Notes: generated by a model not told the origin, from the sequence alone. A stretch of 64,000 nucleotides of DNA from Pseudopedobacter saltans DSM 12145 (GCF_000190735.1 NC_015177.1:1674001-1738000), one strand, 5' to 3'; numbered from the stretch's first letter, positions 20,730 to 29,998 are shown. Numbers and translations: made by a program.

Positions 20730-21308
20730 TTACTCTGCTTTCTCTACGATATCTTTGATTGAATCTTCCAGTTCCATAATACTCTGCTTCATCATCTGAT
20801 ATAAAGTTTTATTAAGATCATTCAGTTCCTGTTTTTCAAAAAGATCTATCAAACCCAAAAGATTGGCCACCGGTTTACGTACCTGATGCGATTGCATCAA
20901 TGCTATTTCTTCCAGCTCAACCTTCCTTTTAAGCAACTCGAACTCCTGCAGTTTTCTTTTAGTAATGTCTATACGAATAGAATAGTAATGCCTGACCTTA
21001 TTATCCTCGTCCATTTCAGGGACAATAAAAGTATCCACCCAATAATAAGAACCATCTTTTGCTTTATTTCTGATTTCGCCTCTCCATATTTCACCTGCAA
21101 TTATAGTTTTCCACAAGTCTATAAAAAAAGACCTGGAGTGATAGCCGGAATTAACAATTTTATGGGTAGATCCTAAAAGTTCTTCTCTGCTATATTTAGA
21201 AATATCGCAAAACTTATCGTTAGCATAAACAATTTTCCCTTGCCTGTCCGTAATAGCTACAATACTTAACTTGTCTAATAAACTATAGTAAAAATCAGAT
21301 TCTATCAT
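20730..21308 (-). CDS. PAS domain protein with orphan His-phosphoacceptor helix
   Basis: Residues about 8-118 form a PAS domain with the FxYAND, ISKYSREELLG and WRGEIRNKAKDGSYYWV motifs of redox or ligand-sensing PAS folds, and the PAC tail IRIDITKRKLQE. A dimerisation-like helix pair follows, with His 141 in MQSHQVRKPVANLLGLI, which matches the H-box of histidine kinases. The protein ends about 50 residues later, with no ATP-binding domain. It could be phosphorylated by another kinase, act as a phosphotransfer or decoy protein, or be a dimerising sensor only. It precedes mnmE by 18 bp. Confidence 0.82.
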   Translation of the reverse strand: MIESDFYYSLLDKLSIVAITDRQGKIVYANDKFCDISKYSREELLGSTHKIVNSGYHSRSFFIDLWKTIIAGEIWRGEIRNKAKDGSYYWVDTFIVPEMDEDNKVRHYYSIRIDITKRKLQEFELLKRKVELEEIALMQSHQVRKPVANLLGLIDLFEKQELNDLNKTLYQMMKQSIMELEDSIKDIVEKAE

Positions 21309-21429
21309 AAAATAAAGGGTTTGTTTTCAGCTTTAACAGCTGCGAATTTAGCATTGGCTCTCTGTTAAATTCGTGATGAAAATCATCTTTAAAACTAGTT
21401 TTCCATTACTAGTATTTTGTTTAAACAAC

Positions 21430-21456
21430 AAAAAGGGGCATTACTAGCCCCTTTTT
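21430..21456 (-). terminator. Terminator of the DPP III-like peptidase gene
   Basis: A perfect 10-bp stem (21430-21439 with 21447-21456), GC-rich near the loop, ends in a run of T on the minus strand, directly after the peptidase stop codon. The flanking A and T runs make it potentially bidirectional. Confidence 0.8.
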
Positions 21457-21468
21457 ATGATTATTTTG

Positions 21469-23526
21469 TTAATTTATTGCAGGTAGCAAAGAGTAGTTTT
21501 TAGCGTAATCCATCATCTGTTCGAAGAAAGAAGTTGGATAAGTGACTTTCACGTCTACGATTTCTTCATTTTTGAATACAGGCACCAATCTTGGTTGAAT
21601 AAAGCCTTTATAAGGTTTAACATTTAACTTCGCAAATCTTTCCAGTACCTCTTTTAATAAGTTTTGGTCTACTTTTACACCGTATGTTTCTACCAGATTC
21701 TTAGCGGCGGCATAGTCTCCTTCAGATTTAATGCGTTGAATTTCTCTTAACAATTCGCCAAACAATACCCTTAATTTCTGATAGTCGTTAATTTTAGTAT
21801 ATGTTTTTCCGTTTCGTTTGACAAACTCAATCACATTATCTTTCTTTCCTTTCTCATAAACCCACATAGCATTCAGTTGCCTGTTACGCATATGAGCTTC
21901 TTCCAGATTATGTCCGGGTTTTATACGGGTTAATTGAGATATCAAACCATTCATGATATAGCTATCATATTCCGCTTTGCCTACTTCCAAACTTGGCATT
22001 ACACCAATATCAACCAGTTTTTGGTCCATAATGTAATAAAGTGCTACCAGATCGGCGCGGGCTTCTTCCAATGTAGAGGCATAAGTTTTTAAGGTTTTAT
22101 CAGGGGTTTCCACTCCAGGATTAATCTGTCCGGAAGCATGACCAATACATTCATGCATATCGGTATGCAAATCAGATGACAAATTACCGTACTCTCTGAT
22201 ACGTTTTTTTACCTCATCGCCGTAAGCAAACTCATCCAGCATACCGCTGGTATTGCTCATTACATTATAGGAATGTACAATGTTGCTCAGAGACACAGAT
22301 TTAGACCCATAGTCTCTTCTGATCCAATCTGAATTAGGTAAGTTGATTCCAATTGGTGTGGATGGACTGGAATCACCGGATTCCTGAATAACCGTAATAA
22401 CCCGGGCGGTAATTCCTTTAACATTTTTCTTTTTGTGCGATGGCATTAAAGGGGAATTATCTTCGAACCATTGCGCCTGGTCGGAAATCAGTTTGATCCG
22501 TTTTGTTGCTTCCTCATCCTTCATAGAAACAACGCTTTCAAAAGTTCCTTTCTTACCAATCGCATCGTTGTAAACTTCGATAAAGCCATTAATCACATCC
22601 AAATGCGAAGCAGTATCTGCAACCCAAGCAATGCTATAGTCATCAAAATCTTTCAGATCTCCGGTTTGGTAATAATGAATCAGTTTTTTCAAAGCCAAAC
22701 GCTGCTGATCTGTTTCTGTCACCTCAACGGCTTTCTGTAACCAGTAAACCACTTTTTCTAATGCAGCGCCATACATTCCGCCTATTTTCCATGGTCTTTC
22801 TACTATCTTGCCATTCTCTTTAATTACTTTCGAGTTCAATCCCCATGATGGCGCATTACCACGGGTATCGAATTTGGCATAAAAAGCTTCTACTTCCGCC
22901 TGAGTTACACCTTCGTAGAAATTATTCGAAGATGCCGCCACATTATCTTTTCCTTCTGTTAAGTCAACCAGCTTAGGCTGAAAATTGATATCAAAAATAT
23001 AAGGCTTAATACGTTCCAGAAACTGAGGTTGAGTTTCGTTCTGTAAATATGGAAATCCTGAGGAGTTAGAGTTTTTCACCAAATTGGTAAAATACTCGAA
23101 AGAACAGGCCGGAATAAACTTCTCATTTCCGTAATGATGATGATTACCATTACTGAACCAAAAGCGACCACAATACTCTCTAAACTGCTCCCATTCCTTA
23201 CTGTTTTTATCCCCGTTGTATGTCGCATAAATATTCTCCAGCGTTTTTCTTATGGTAAGATTATATTTACCTCTCTGGTCGTAGGTAATATCTCTGCCGG
23301 ATAAAGCAGCTTCGGAAAGATAATAAGCAAGTTTTTTTTGTTGTAGCGTAAGCTTATCAAATCCTGGAACCTGATAACGCAATACCTGCAAATCGGCAAA
23401 AGATTCGGCTTCAACATTAAATGTACTATCAGCGCTTTGAGATTGAGTACCATTTTTAGACTTTTGATTGCATGCGCCCAACGATAAAGTGAGAGCCGAA
23501 GCAATAAAAAAACTAGAATATTTCAT
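21469..23526 (-). CDS. Dipeptidyl-peptidase III-like metallopeptidase (family M49), lipoprotein
   Basis: A zinc peptidase that removes dipeptides from the N-terminus of short peptides. The M49 zinc motif HExxGH is present as HECIGH at residues 458-463, and the third ligand motif EEARAD at 487-492. The N-terminus is a lipoprotein signal with LGACN (Cys 19), so the enzyme is placed at the cell envelope, where it could process peptides imported across the outer membrane. The 685-residue length matches bacterial members. It is monocistronic, with a strong terminator and the IS remnant upstream. In the zinc motif the usual hydrophobic pair is Cys-Ile, which is seen in other Bacteroidota members as far as I recall. 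Confidence 0.92.
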   Translation of the reverse strand: MKYSSFFIASALTLSLGACNQKSKNGTQSQSADSTFNVEAESFADLQVLRYQVPGFDKLTLQQKKLAYYLSEAALSGRDITYDQRGKYNLTIRKTLENIYATYNGDKNSKEWEQFREYCGRFWFSNGNHHHYGNEKFIPACSFEYFTNLVKNSNSSGFPYLQNETQPQFLERIKPYIFDINFQPKLVDLTEGKDNVAASSNNFYEGVTQAEVEAFYAKFDTRGNAPSWGLNSKVIKENGKIVERPWKIGGMYGAALEKVVYWLQKAVEVTETDQQRLALKKLIHYYQTGDLKDFDDYSIAWVADTASHLDVINGFIEVYNDAIGKKGTFESVVSMKDEEATKRIKLISDQAQWFEDNSPLMPSHKKKNVKGITARVITVIQESGDSSPSTPIGINLPNSDWIRRDYGSKSVSLSNIVHSYNVMSNTSGMLDEFAYGDEVKKRIREYGNLSSDLHTDMHECIGHASGQINPGVETPDKTLKTYASTLEEARADLVALYYIMDQKLVDIGVMPSLEVGKAEYDSYIMNGLISQLTRIKPGHNLEEAHMRNRQLNAMWVYEKGKKDNVIEFVKRNGKTYTKINDYQKLRVLFGELLREIQRIKSEGDYAAAKNLVETYGVKVDQNLLKEVLERFAKLNVKPYKGFIQPRLVPVFKNEEIVDVKVTYPTSFFEQMMDYAKNYSLLPAIN

Positions 23527-23728
23527 ATAATTTTTAAATATGATGAACTACTTAACCCAAGTTAAACAATAGAAACTGGAATAAGTTGAAAAATTTAGTC
23601 GAATGTAAAAATTATTGAGATCTGAGACCAACTCATCCTCGATTTTACTGGCTTACCAGGAAAAATAATTGTTACAAAACCCTAATAACTGATTTTAATT
23701 ATGTTGATTTCTCTAACCTTACTACATT

Positions 23729-24662
23729 AACCTGAGTTCGGGTTAAGCAGATAATAATAATTGCTTATCATTTGTTTCAAAAGCGATATTCAGAGAAGTT
23801 TTTTAGGGAAGAAATGATAAGCACAAAGTACGCCCATTGTATTCATTAGGGAGTTATTGATCGGACGGTGACGGGTGTGCTGGAGCTTGAAGATATTTTT
23901 TAGTTCATCATTGACACATTCAATGTTTACCAAAGCAGTTCTGAGAGTCGCCTTCTGAAGAAAACCTGTTATTTCTCTTGTCTTGCCTTTACAACCTCTT
24001 TCGCTCTGGTATTTCCGATACGTGTATTTGAGTAGGAGTTTTATCCGTCTTCTATTTTGTGAAATGTTTGTCAAAACAGAAATAAATCGTTAAATTGGTA
24101 CATAAGCGTATCCTTCGGGAATTATTAAAAATCAGGGTAGTTCCATCCTTCGTTCATCTTTCGTTTAGAGATGCTTTAAAGATGCTTTGAAGATGCTTTG
24201 AAGTTTTATTTATAAAAGCTTTCAGAATTAGGTGAAAGGCAAATTTTTTCTTTGCTATGTAGGCAATCTACGGATGTAGCTTCTACTTATTAGTACATAT
24301 TACGTCCAGAACTATAAGGGGAGGTTTATTGCTGTAAAAAAAGGGCCAATTGTAAAAAATATAAGGATTATCTGTTGTTTAAAAAATATGATGATCTCAC
24401 TATCAGCAAGTGAGGCCTTACGGTTTCTGGCTTTACAATTTCCCGCATTAAGCTTATGTTGGATGATCTCAAGTTCAAATTCTTTGCAGAAATCATCAAC
24501 TTGAACAAAAATTTCGGTAATTTTAGAAGGAGTAAGCATATCAAGTTATAGTTTTAATTTGGTACTTAAATATAACAAAATATGCTTACTTATTTGATAA
24601 CCAGTTATTTAATCTATTTTTTATTCCTTAAAAAGACAGTTCTATTATCCCGAACTCACGTT
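23729..24662. mobile_element. Decayed IS982-family insertion sequence with both ends
   Basis: Terminal inverted repeats match at 16 of 18 positions: 23729-23746 and the complement of 24645-24662 (core TGAGTTCGGG). A 5-bp direct repeat, ACATT, flanks them at 23724-23728 and 24663-24667, as expected for a target-site duplication. The 934-bp length is close to intact members. Inside are only the start and end of the transposase on the minus strand, so it can no longer move by itself. It separates the peptidase gene from the flavin reductase gene. Confidence 0.8.
23790..24539 (-). pseudogene. Fragments of an IS982 transposase
   Basis: The N-terminal piece (24539-24312) reads MLTPSKITEIFVQVDDFCKEFE region and KARNRKASLADSEII, the usual start of IS982 transposases. 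The C-terminal piece (24074-23790) reads VNDELKNIFKLQHTRHR and CAYHFFPKK, the usual end. The catalytic middle, about 150 residues, is missing. In its place are about 237 bp that do not read as transposase and that contain an 11-bp tandem repeat at 24169-24201. Both pieces lie in the correct order and orientation within the inverted repeats at 23729 and 24662. Confidence 0.85.
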
Positions 24663-24802
24663 ACATTACTAAAATATTTCGTCACAGATTCATTTCAGAA
24701 TCGTAAAACACACGCGACATCTATAGATCTCAGATCTGGTATTTAAAGAAACACAAACCAGTTATCTACGTTATATAAATAGGTAATCTTTTATAAAAAG
24801 CT

Positions 24803-25471
24803 ATGAACCATATTGTTAAAATTAAATTGGTTGAACACGTTACACACGATGTTCTGCACATTGTTGCTGAAAAACCAGCAGATCTTGATTTTAAACCTGG
24901 ACAGGCAGTTGAAATATCCATCAATAAAGATGACTGGAAGCAGGAATTGAGACCATTTACATTTACTTCTTTACCTAAGAACCAGCAAATTGAGTTTACG
25001 ATAAAAACCTATCCATCTCACAACGGAGTTACCAATCAACTGCTTTCCCTTGTTCCCGGTGATGAGTTAATTTTACACGATGTCTTTGGAACCATCCTCT
25101 ATAAAGGTGAAGGGATTTTTATTGCTGGTGGTGCGGGTGTTACACCTTTTATATCCATATTGAAGGATCTGGAAGACAAAAATCAAATTGGTCATAATAA
25201 ATTGATTTTCGCCAATAAAACCAAATCAGATATCATTCTCGAAGACAGATTCCGGGACCTTCTGGGAGCCAATTTTATCAATATACTTTCGAAGGAAGAA
25301 CTAAACGGTTATTATCACGGGTATATTTCTGCAGACCTGATAAAGAAACATATAGATAATAACACACATTATTTTTATATCTGCGGTCCAGATCCAATGA
25401 TTGATACTATAGAAAAACAGCTTTATGAGTTGAAAATTACACCTGATAGAATTGTGAGAGAGATATTTTAG
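24803..25471 (+). CDS. FAD/NAD(P)-binding oxidoreductase of the ferredoxin reductase superfamily
   Basis: A compact flavin reductase. The FAD domain (about residues 1-100) has RPFTFTS at 50-56, which binds FAD, and the NAD(P) domain has GGAGVTPF near 112-119 and CGPDPM near 193-198. The last aromatic residue is Phe 222, as in reductases where it stacks on the isoalloxazine ring. No 2Fe-2S domain follows, so it would pass electrons to a separate acceptor such as a ferredoxin, flavodoxin or globin. It is monocistronic. A stem-loop (25494-25517) separates it from the convergent operon. The partner protein is not encoded nearby. Confidence 0.88.
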   Translation: MNHIVKIKLVEHVTHDVLHIVAEKPADLDFKPGQAVEISINKDDWKQELRPFTFTSLPKNQQIEFTIKTYPSHNGVTNQLLSLVPGDELILHDVFGTILYKGEGIFIAGGAGVTPFISILKDLEDKNQIGHNKLIFANKTKSDIILEDRFRDLLGANFINILSKEELNGYYHGYISADLIKKHIDNNTHYFYICGPDPMIDTIEKQLYELKITPDRIVREIF

Positions 25472-25493
25472 GACGAGACAATTTAAAATTAAA

Positions 25494-25517
25494 AGTCGGA
25501 AGAGAAATCTTCCGACT
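25494..25517. terminator. Stem-loop between convergent genes
   Basis: A perfect 10-bp stem (25494-25503 with 25508-25517) with a GAAA tetraloop lies between the flavin reductase and the isomerase-like gene. It lacks a clear T run on either side, so termination is probable but weakly supported. Confidence 0.5.
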
Positions 25518-25554
25518 GATACGGGACTAAGTCGCGTACAATGTGTTTCTATTT

Positions 25555-26484
25555 TTATAAAAATGAATCCACTTCTCTGTAAGCATCTACCAGCTTAATT
25601 TCTCCTTCTTTGCCCCCAACGGATTTTCCGTGTTCCATTCCCATAACTCCCTTATAACCTTTATTATAAATATGCTTAAATAAATTTTTATAATTAATTT
25701 CTCCTGTAGTTGGTTCTTTTCTCCCCGGATTATCCCCAATCTGGATATAAGCTATTTCATCCCAGCAGCGATCTATATTCACAATTAAATTCCCTTCCGT
25801 TCTTTGCATATGATAGATATCATAGAGTATTTTACAGGAAGGGCTGTTAACTGCCTTACAAACCGCATAAGTTTCATGTGTCTGTTGTAAAAATAGCTCT
25901 GGCGTATCACTAAGGGTTTCTAAAACCATGATTAAACCATGGGGTTCAAATACCTCTGCCCCTCTTCTCATAGCCTCTACTACATTTGCAAATTGGTTTC
26001 CATAAGGTAATTTCCTTTCATAAAATCCGGGAACAACAGTTAACCATTTTGCATTACATCTTTTGGCTGCTTCTACAGATTTCTGGCATGTTTCAACAAA
26101 CTTATCTAAAAACTCCTTTTTTCCAGTAGTTAGTGATGTTTTCCAATTATCTCCTCCATCAACTACAAAAACGCCCATTGTCATCCCCAACTTAGCTAAA
26201 GTATTTCCTATTTCTTCCTGCTCTTTCACGGATCTCTTTAAATAGCCATTATCTTCAATAGCTCTAAACCCGAGTTCATGGTAATATTTAATTTCATCAA
26301 TAAAATTATCTCCCGCATGATTTTTAAATAAGCCTTTATGCGGGGCATAATTCAAATTAAATGGTTGATTAGTTTTAGCCTTTTCTTTTTTAGGAGACGT
26401 TGCAAATGTATTTTCGAAAGCGCCGATACCTAAGGCAGTACCAGTAGCTACTAATGAATTTCTTAAAAACTGACTTCTTTTCAT
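25555..26484 (-). CDS. Exported hydroxypyruvate isomerase-like TIM-barrel protein
   Basis: A xylose isomerase-like TIM barrel of the Hyi type. Metal-binding positions are recognisable in VLETLSD, ILYDIYHMQRTEGN, YIQIGDNPGRKEPTTGE and GMEHGK, which resemble hydroxypyruvate isomerase motifs. The N-terminus (KRSQFLRNSLVATGTALGIGA) looks like an export signal, related to Tat signals but without a strict RR pair. So the enzyme is probably periplasmic. It is the last gene of a four-gene operon, 8 bp after apbE. A role in isomerising a keto-sugar or related metabolite together with the Gfo/Idh enzyme is an inference. Confidence 0.85.
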   Translation of the reverse strand: MKRSQFLRNSLVATGTALGIGAFENTFATSPKKEKAKTNQPFNLNYAPHKGLFKNHAGDNFIDEIKYYHELGFRAIEDNGYLKRSVKEQEEIGNTLAKLGMTMGVFVVDGGDNWKTSLTTGKKEFLDKFVETCQKSVEAAKRCNAKWLTVVPGFYERKLPYGNQFANVVEAMRRGAEVFEPHGLIMVLETLSDTPELFLQQTHETYAVCKAVNSPSCKILYDIYHMQRTEGNLIVNIDRCWDEIAYIQIGDNPGRKEPTTGEINYKNLFKHIYNKGYKGVMGMEHGKSVGGKEGEIKLVDAYREVDSFL

Positions 26485-26492
26485 ATTATTAA

Positions 26493-27533
26493 TTATTGAG
26501 CTTTTAATAATTTCTTAAATCCTGTACTTAAAGTATCCTTTATCATCCCTGTTTTATCTTTATAAATCAGATATAGTTCTAAATGCGGATGCTTATTTGC
26601 AAACCCTATAGCCTCATCCGCTTTCATCGAAATTATTACATTATCGTAACCATCGGCAGAAATAGCATCTTTAGCATATATAGTGGCACTAATTATCTCC
26701 CCACTAAATGGTTGACCATTTTTGGGATTAATATGGTGTGATATCGTTTTATCATTTTGCTGAATAAACTTCCTATAATTTCCAGCCGTAGTAATGGCTC
26801 CGGAGTTTATATGGATAATATCCTTCATCAATTCATTTTCAAGGGCTTCTTTTTCGGGCTTTTCTATTCCAATTTTCATAGCCGATCCGTCGGGTTTTGG
26901 CCCTTTAATCCTTAACTCCCCTCCTATTTCTATCACATAATGACGTATAGATTGAGATTCCAGGTAATCAGCCAAAACATCTACTGAATAACCCTGAGCA
27001 ATTCCATTTAAGTCTACCTTTACCCCATCTTTGACTTTTATCAATTTGTTTCCCTGTAATTTCAGCTTATCCATCCCTACATATTGTAATACGCTATCTA
27101 TCTCTTTCTGATTGGGTAACCTGCTTACTTTTTTTGATCCAAATCCCCACAATCTTACTAATGGCTCAACAGTGACATCAAAAACCCCTTTACTTTCTTT
27201 ATATAAAAGGAAAGATTTTTCCATTACCTTTTTAAAATGATTATCCAGCTCTATTTCTTTAGTCTCATATAAATTGAATTTGGAAATAACAGAATGTGGC
27301 GTGTATAAAGACATAGATAAATCAATGGATTTTAGAATACTATCAATCTTTACCTTATCTATTTTTTTATCTTGGGTATAATAAACGATAGAATAAGTTG
27401 TACCCTGAGCAAACCCATTAATTTGTTCCCTTTTATAACTTTTTGGTTTAAATCCTGAGCTTATAAAAACAAGTAAAAAGAGCTTTACAAATAGCTTAAC
27501 TGACGAAAACTTAAAACAATTGAACATATCCAT
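26493..27533 (-). CDS. apbE: FAD:protein FMN transferase (ApbE family)
   Basis: ApbE enzymes transfer FMN from FAD to Thr or Ser in exported redox proteins. The family pattern is visible: GTTYSIVYY near the start, VDLNGIAQGYSVD for nucleotide binding, GGELRIKG, then SGAITTAGNYRKF and HHINPKNGQPF with ISADGYDN for metal binding. A hydrophobic N-terminal segment (LFVKLFLLVFISSG) directs it to the periplasm. I chose ATG 27533 (27527 is also possible). A longer frame from 27635 would run 86 bp into the preceding Gfo/Idh gene and has no family-like sequence. No FMN-bind domain target is encoded in this operon or elsewhere in the window. Confidence 0.9.
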   Translation of the reverse strand: MDMFNCFKFSSVKLFVKLFLLVFISSGFKPKSYKREQINGFAQGTTYSIVYYTQDKKIDKVKIDSILKSIDLSMSLYTPHSVISKFNLYETKEIELDNHFKKVMEKSFLLYKESKGVFDVTVEPLVRLWGFGSKKVSRLPNQKEIDSVLQYVGMDKLKLQGNKLIKVKDGVKVDLNGIAQGYSVDVLADYLESQSIRHYVIEIGGELRIKGPKPDGSAMKIGIEKPEKEALENELMKDIIHINSGAITTAGNYRKFIQQNDKTISHHINPKNGQPFSGEIISATIYAKDAISADGYDNVIISMKADEAIGFANKHPHLELYLIYKDKTGMIKDTLSTGFKKLLKAQ

Positions 27534-27549
27534 AAAGCTAAAAAAATAA

Positions 27550-28872
27550 TTACAAAACGATGGTTTGTCCAGGTATTGCGTAAGGGTAGAAACCGTCGGC
27601 ATTAGGTAATACTTTTGGTGAAGCATCCCATGCAAATCTATCCGGCATTAAGTTTATATTAGATTTTAAAGCATCATCCCATTTAATAATTTGTCCAGAA
27701 TAAGTTGCTAAGCGGCCAATAATTCCGGTTAAAGAGCTATATGCGCCATACTCGGCATCCATAAATTTATATTCTCCCTTAGTTAATGCAGTAAATAGTT
27801 CTAAGTGTTCTTGTTTATAGGGATTTGGATTATCCTTACCATCATGTTGATAGATGGCGTTCCCTTTAGCATCCCATAGATTTGCTTTATGCCCTCCAGC
27901 AGAGAAATAGGCTTTTCCCTTTGTTCCCTGAAAAGTTTCGTCTACACGATTTCTAGTTCCCTCGAAATGCCTACATTGACTATAAATCACTGCTCCGTCG
28001 GCATAAGTAAGTTCGACTGCATGATTATCATATATTTCTCCGTATTCTTTTCCTGTTCTCCATGCTCTGCTGCCTGTTCCCTGAATAGAAACCGGATAAG
28101 CTCCTTTAACCCAATTTGCAACATCAATATTATGTACATGCTGTTCTACGATATGGTCACCGCATAACCAGTTAAAGTAATACCAATTTCTCATCTGATA
28201 TTCCATTTCGGTTTGTTCTGGTTTTCTTGGTCTTACCCAAACACCACCACTATTCCAATAAACTTGCCCCGAAACAATATCTCCAATAGCGCCATCTTTA
28301 ATTCTCTTAACTCCTTCTCTATAATTAGCCTGATAACGTCGCTGCAAACCAACCACGACATTTAGTTTTTTGCGTTTTGCTTCTTCTGCTACTGCTAAAA
28401 CTTTATGAATTCCTGGAATATCAACTGCTACAGGTTTTTCCATAAAAACATGTTTCCCCATTTTTACAGCTTCTTCAAAATGAATTGGCCTAAATCCAGG
28501 AGGAGTTGCTAAGAGCACAACATCTGCCAAAGCGATTGCCTTTTTATAAGCTTCAAAACCTACGAATTTCTGATCATCTGATACAGCTACTTTATCGGGG
28601 TGTCGTGTAACCAACTTTTCATAAGTACTATCTAACCTGTCTTTAAAAGCATCTGCAAGTGCTACAATTTTTATATTTGCACCAGAGGCTATGGCATCAA
28701 ACGCAGCTCCGCTTCCTCTCCCTCCACAACCTATCAAAGCTACTTTTATCACATCACTTCCTGCTGCATATGCTCCTACTAAAGGAATATGACTTAATAA
28801 TGTTCCTCCAGCAATAAGTGCTGAGGTTTTCAAAAATTCTCTTCTATAATTAGAATTTATTTTATCTCTCAT
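27550..28872 (-). CDS. Tat-exported Gfo/Idh/MocA family oxidoreductase
   Basis: An NAD(P)-dependent sugar or cyclitol oxidoreductase. The twin-arginine signal is RREFLKTSALIAGGTLLS (Arg 10, Arg 11). The Rossmann fold follows with VALIGCGGRGSG (about residues 44-55), then the typical VFMEKPVAVDIPG with the catalytic-region Lys of EKP. The C-terminal domain has HNIDVANWVKG and CRHFEGTRN. Tat export implies folding with the cofactor in the cytoplasm, and a tightly bound nucleotide, as in glucose-fructose oxidoreductase. Second gene of the operon, 25 bp after the FGE-like gene and 16 bp before apbE. Confidence 0.92.
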   Translation of the reverse strand: MRDKINSNYRREFLKTSALIAGGTLLSHIPLVGAYAAGSDVIKVALIGCGGRGSGAAFDAIASGANIKIVALADAFKDRLDSTYEKLVTRHPDKVAVSDDQKFVGFEAYKKAIALADVVLLATPPGFRPIHFEEAVKMGKHVFMEKPVAVDIPGIHKVLAVAEEAKRKKLNVVVGLQRRYQANYREGVKRIKDGAIGDIVSGQVYWNSGGVWVRPRKPEQTEMEYQMRNWYYFNWLCGDHIVEQHVHNIDVANWVKGAYPVSIQGTGSRAWRTGKEYGEIYDNHAVELTYADGAVIYSQCRHFEGTRNRVDETFQGTKGKAYFSAGGHKANLWDAKGNAIYQHDGKDNPNPYKQEHLELFTALTKGEYKFMDAEYGAYSSLTGIIGRLATYSGQIIKWDDALKSNINLMPDRFAWDASPKVLPNADGFYPYAIPGQTIVL

Positions 28873-28897
28873 GATTTATTCTATTGATTTAAATACT

Positions 28898-29866
28898 TTA
28901 ATAATCTAAAATTGGCGCTTTATCATAATAAGCTATTATTTCCTGATCGGTAGGTTTCTTTTCCGGTCGAACTAAGCGAATGCCAATAAAAGGTGCTTCG
29001 GGAAACCACCAATTACTTTTAGGAATTTGAGGATCTAATTGTTTCCAGTTAGGATCAGAAGCCGCCCTTGCCGATGAACGCAGATTTTCAGGTTCATCTT
29101 CAAAAGAACCACCTCTTACTACATGAGCATATAATTTTGTAGGTATCACTACTGGATTATTCGCCACCTTCCCATCAAACTGTTTATAATTATCAGGAAT
29201 ATATTGATCGTAAGTCCACTCGGCCACATTTCCATGCATATCATACAGTCCCCAGGCATTTGGCTTTTTTTTCCCTACTGGATGAGTTTTCTCATCGCTA
29301 TTCTCTTTATACCAGGCGTAATCTTTTAGATCAGTCATATTATTGCCAAAATTATAATCGGTATTCGAGCCTGCCCGACAAGCATATTCCCACTCTGCTT
29401 CTGTAGGTAATCTATAAAAAACACCAGTTCTCGCATATAACCACTTACAAAACTGAATGGCATTATAATGTGTCATACCAACAGCGGGCTGATTTTCTTT
29501 GCCCATACCAAAGGTCATATCTAAATAAGGTTTGGTTGGCCGTGTTACTGCATCAACATTTTTCGGCAACACTCCGCTTTGGCTTGTAGTTTCAAAATCT
29601 TTATATACAAAAGACTCGTATAAATCCCATGTAATTTCATAAACACTCATATAAAAGGGATCTATTCTCACCGTGTGTACTGGTTTTTCGTCTGACTTTC
29701 CATTAATGCTTCCCATCTTGAATTCCCCTCCGGGAATAGCTTGCATTTTGAAGTAAAGATTCGTTCCTTCCAGTTTTTGATCGTAAGATTGTAATTTATT
29801 TTGCGCATACGCAATGCACATCAAACTGCCCAATAAAATTGGTATTAATAAAGTTCTAAGAAACAT
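28898..29866 (-). CDS. Exported formylglycine-generating-enzyme-like (FGE-sulfatase domain) protein
   Basis: A signal peptide (about residues 1-21) is followed by the FGE/SUMF1 fold: IPGGEFKMGS (about 44-53), EITWDLYESF, RLPTEAEWEYACRAG, WGLYDMHGNVAEWT and VRGGSFEDEPENLRSSAR. Ca-binding and core residues look normal. The Cys pair that true formylglycine-generating enzymes use for catalysis near the last motif is absent, so sulfatase maturation is unlikely. Such non-catalytic copies, including GldK/GldJ relatives, are common in Bacteroidota. First gene of the operon with Gfo/Idh, apbE and the TIM barrel. It may be a structural or binding partner. Confidence 0.87.
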   Translation of the reverse strand: MFLRTLLIPILLGSLMCIAYAQNKLQSYDQKLEGTNLYFKMQAIPGGEFKMGSINGKSDEKPVHTVRIDPFYMSVYEITWDLYESFVYKDFETTSQSGVLPKNVDAVTRPTKPYLDMTFGMGKENQPAVGMTHYNAIQFCKWLYARTGVFYRLPTEAEWEYACRAGSNTDYNFGNNMTDLKDYAWYKENSDEKTHPVGKKKPNAWGLYDMHGNVAEWTYDQYIPDNYKQFDGKVANNPVVIPTKLYAHVVRGGSFEDEPENLRSSARAASDPNWKQLDPQIPKSNWWFPEAPFIGIRLVRPEKKPTDQEIIAYYDKAPILDY

Positions 29867-29998
29867 TCGTTTAATTTATAATCTGTCTTAAAAGATAAGA
29901 CGTATCTACAATTATATCATTAAAATCTGAGTAATTAAGGCAGGTAATTTGGCAAAACATTAAGCTTTTTATTCATTATCAACTTTTATGGCATAAAA

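Noticed and set aside
27534-27635. Longer N-terminus for apbE
   Set aside because: It overlaps the Gfo/Idh gene and has no family-like sequence; the hydrophobic signal begins after ATG 27533.
28898-29866. True formylglycine-generating enzyme for sulfatases
   Set aside because: The catalytic Cys pair is absent and no sulfatase is nearby.
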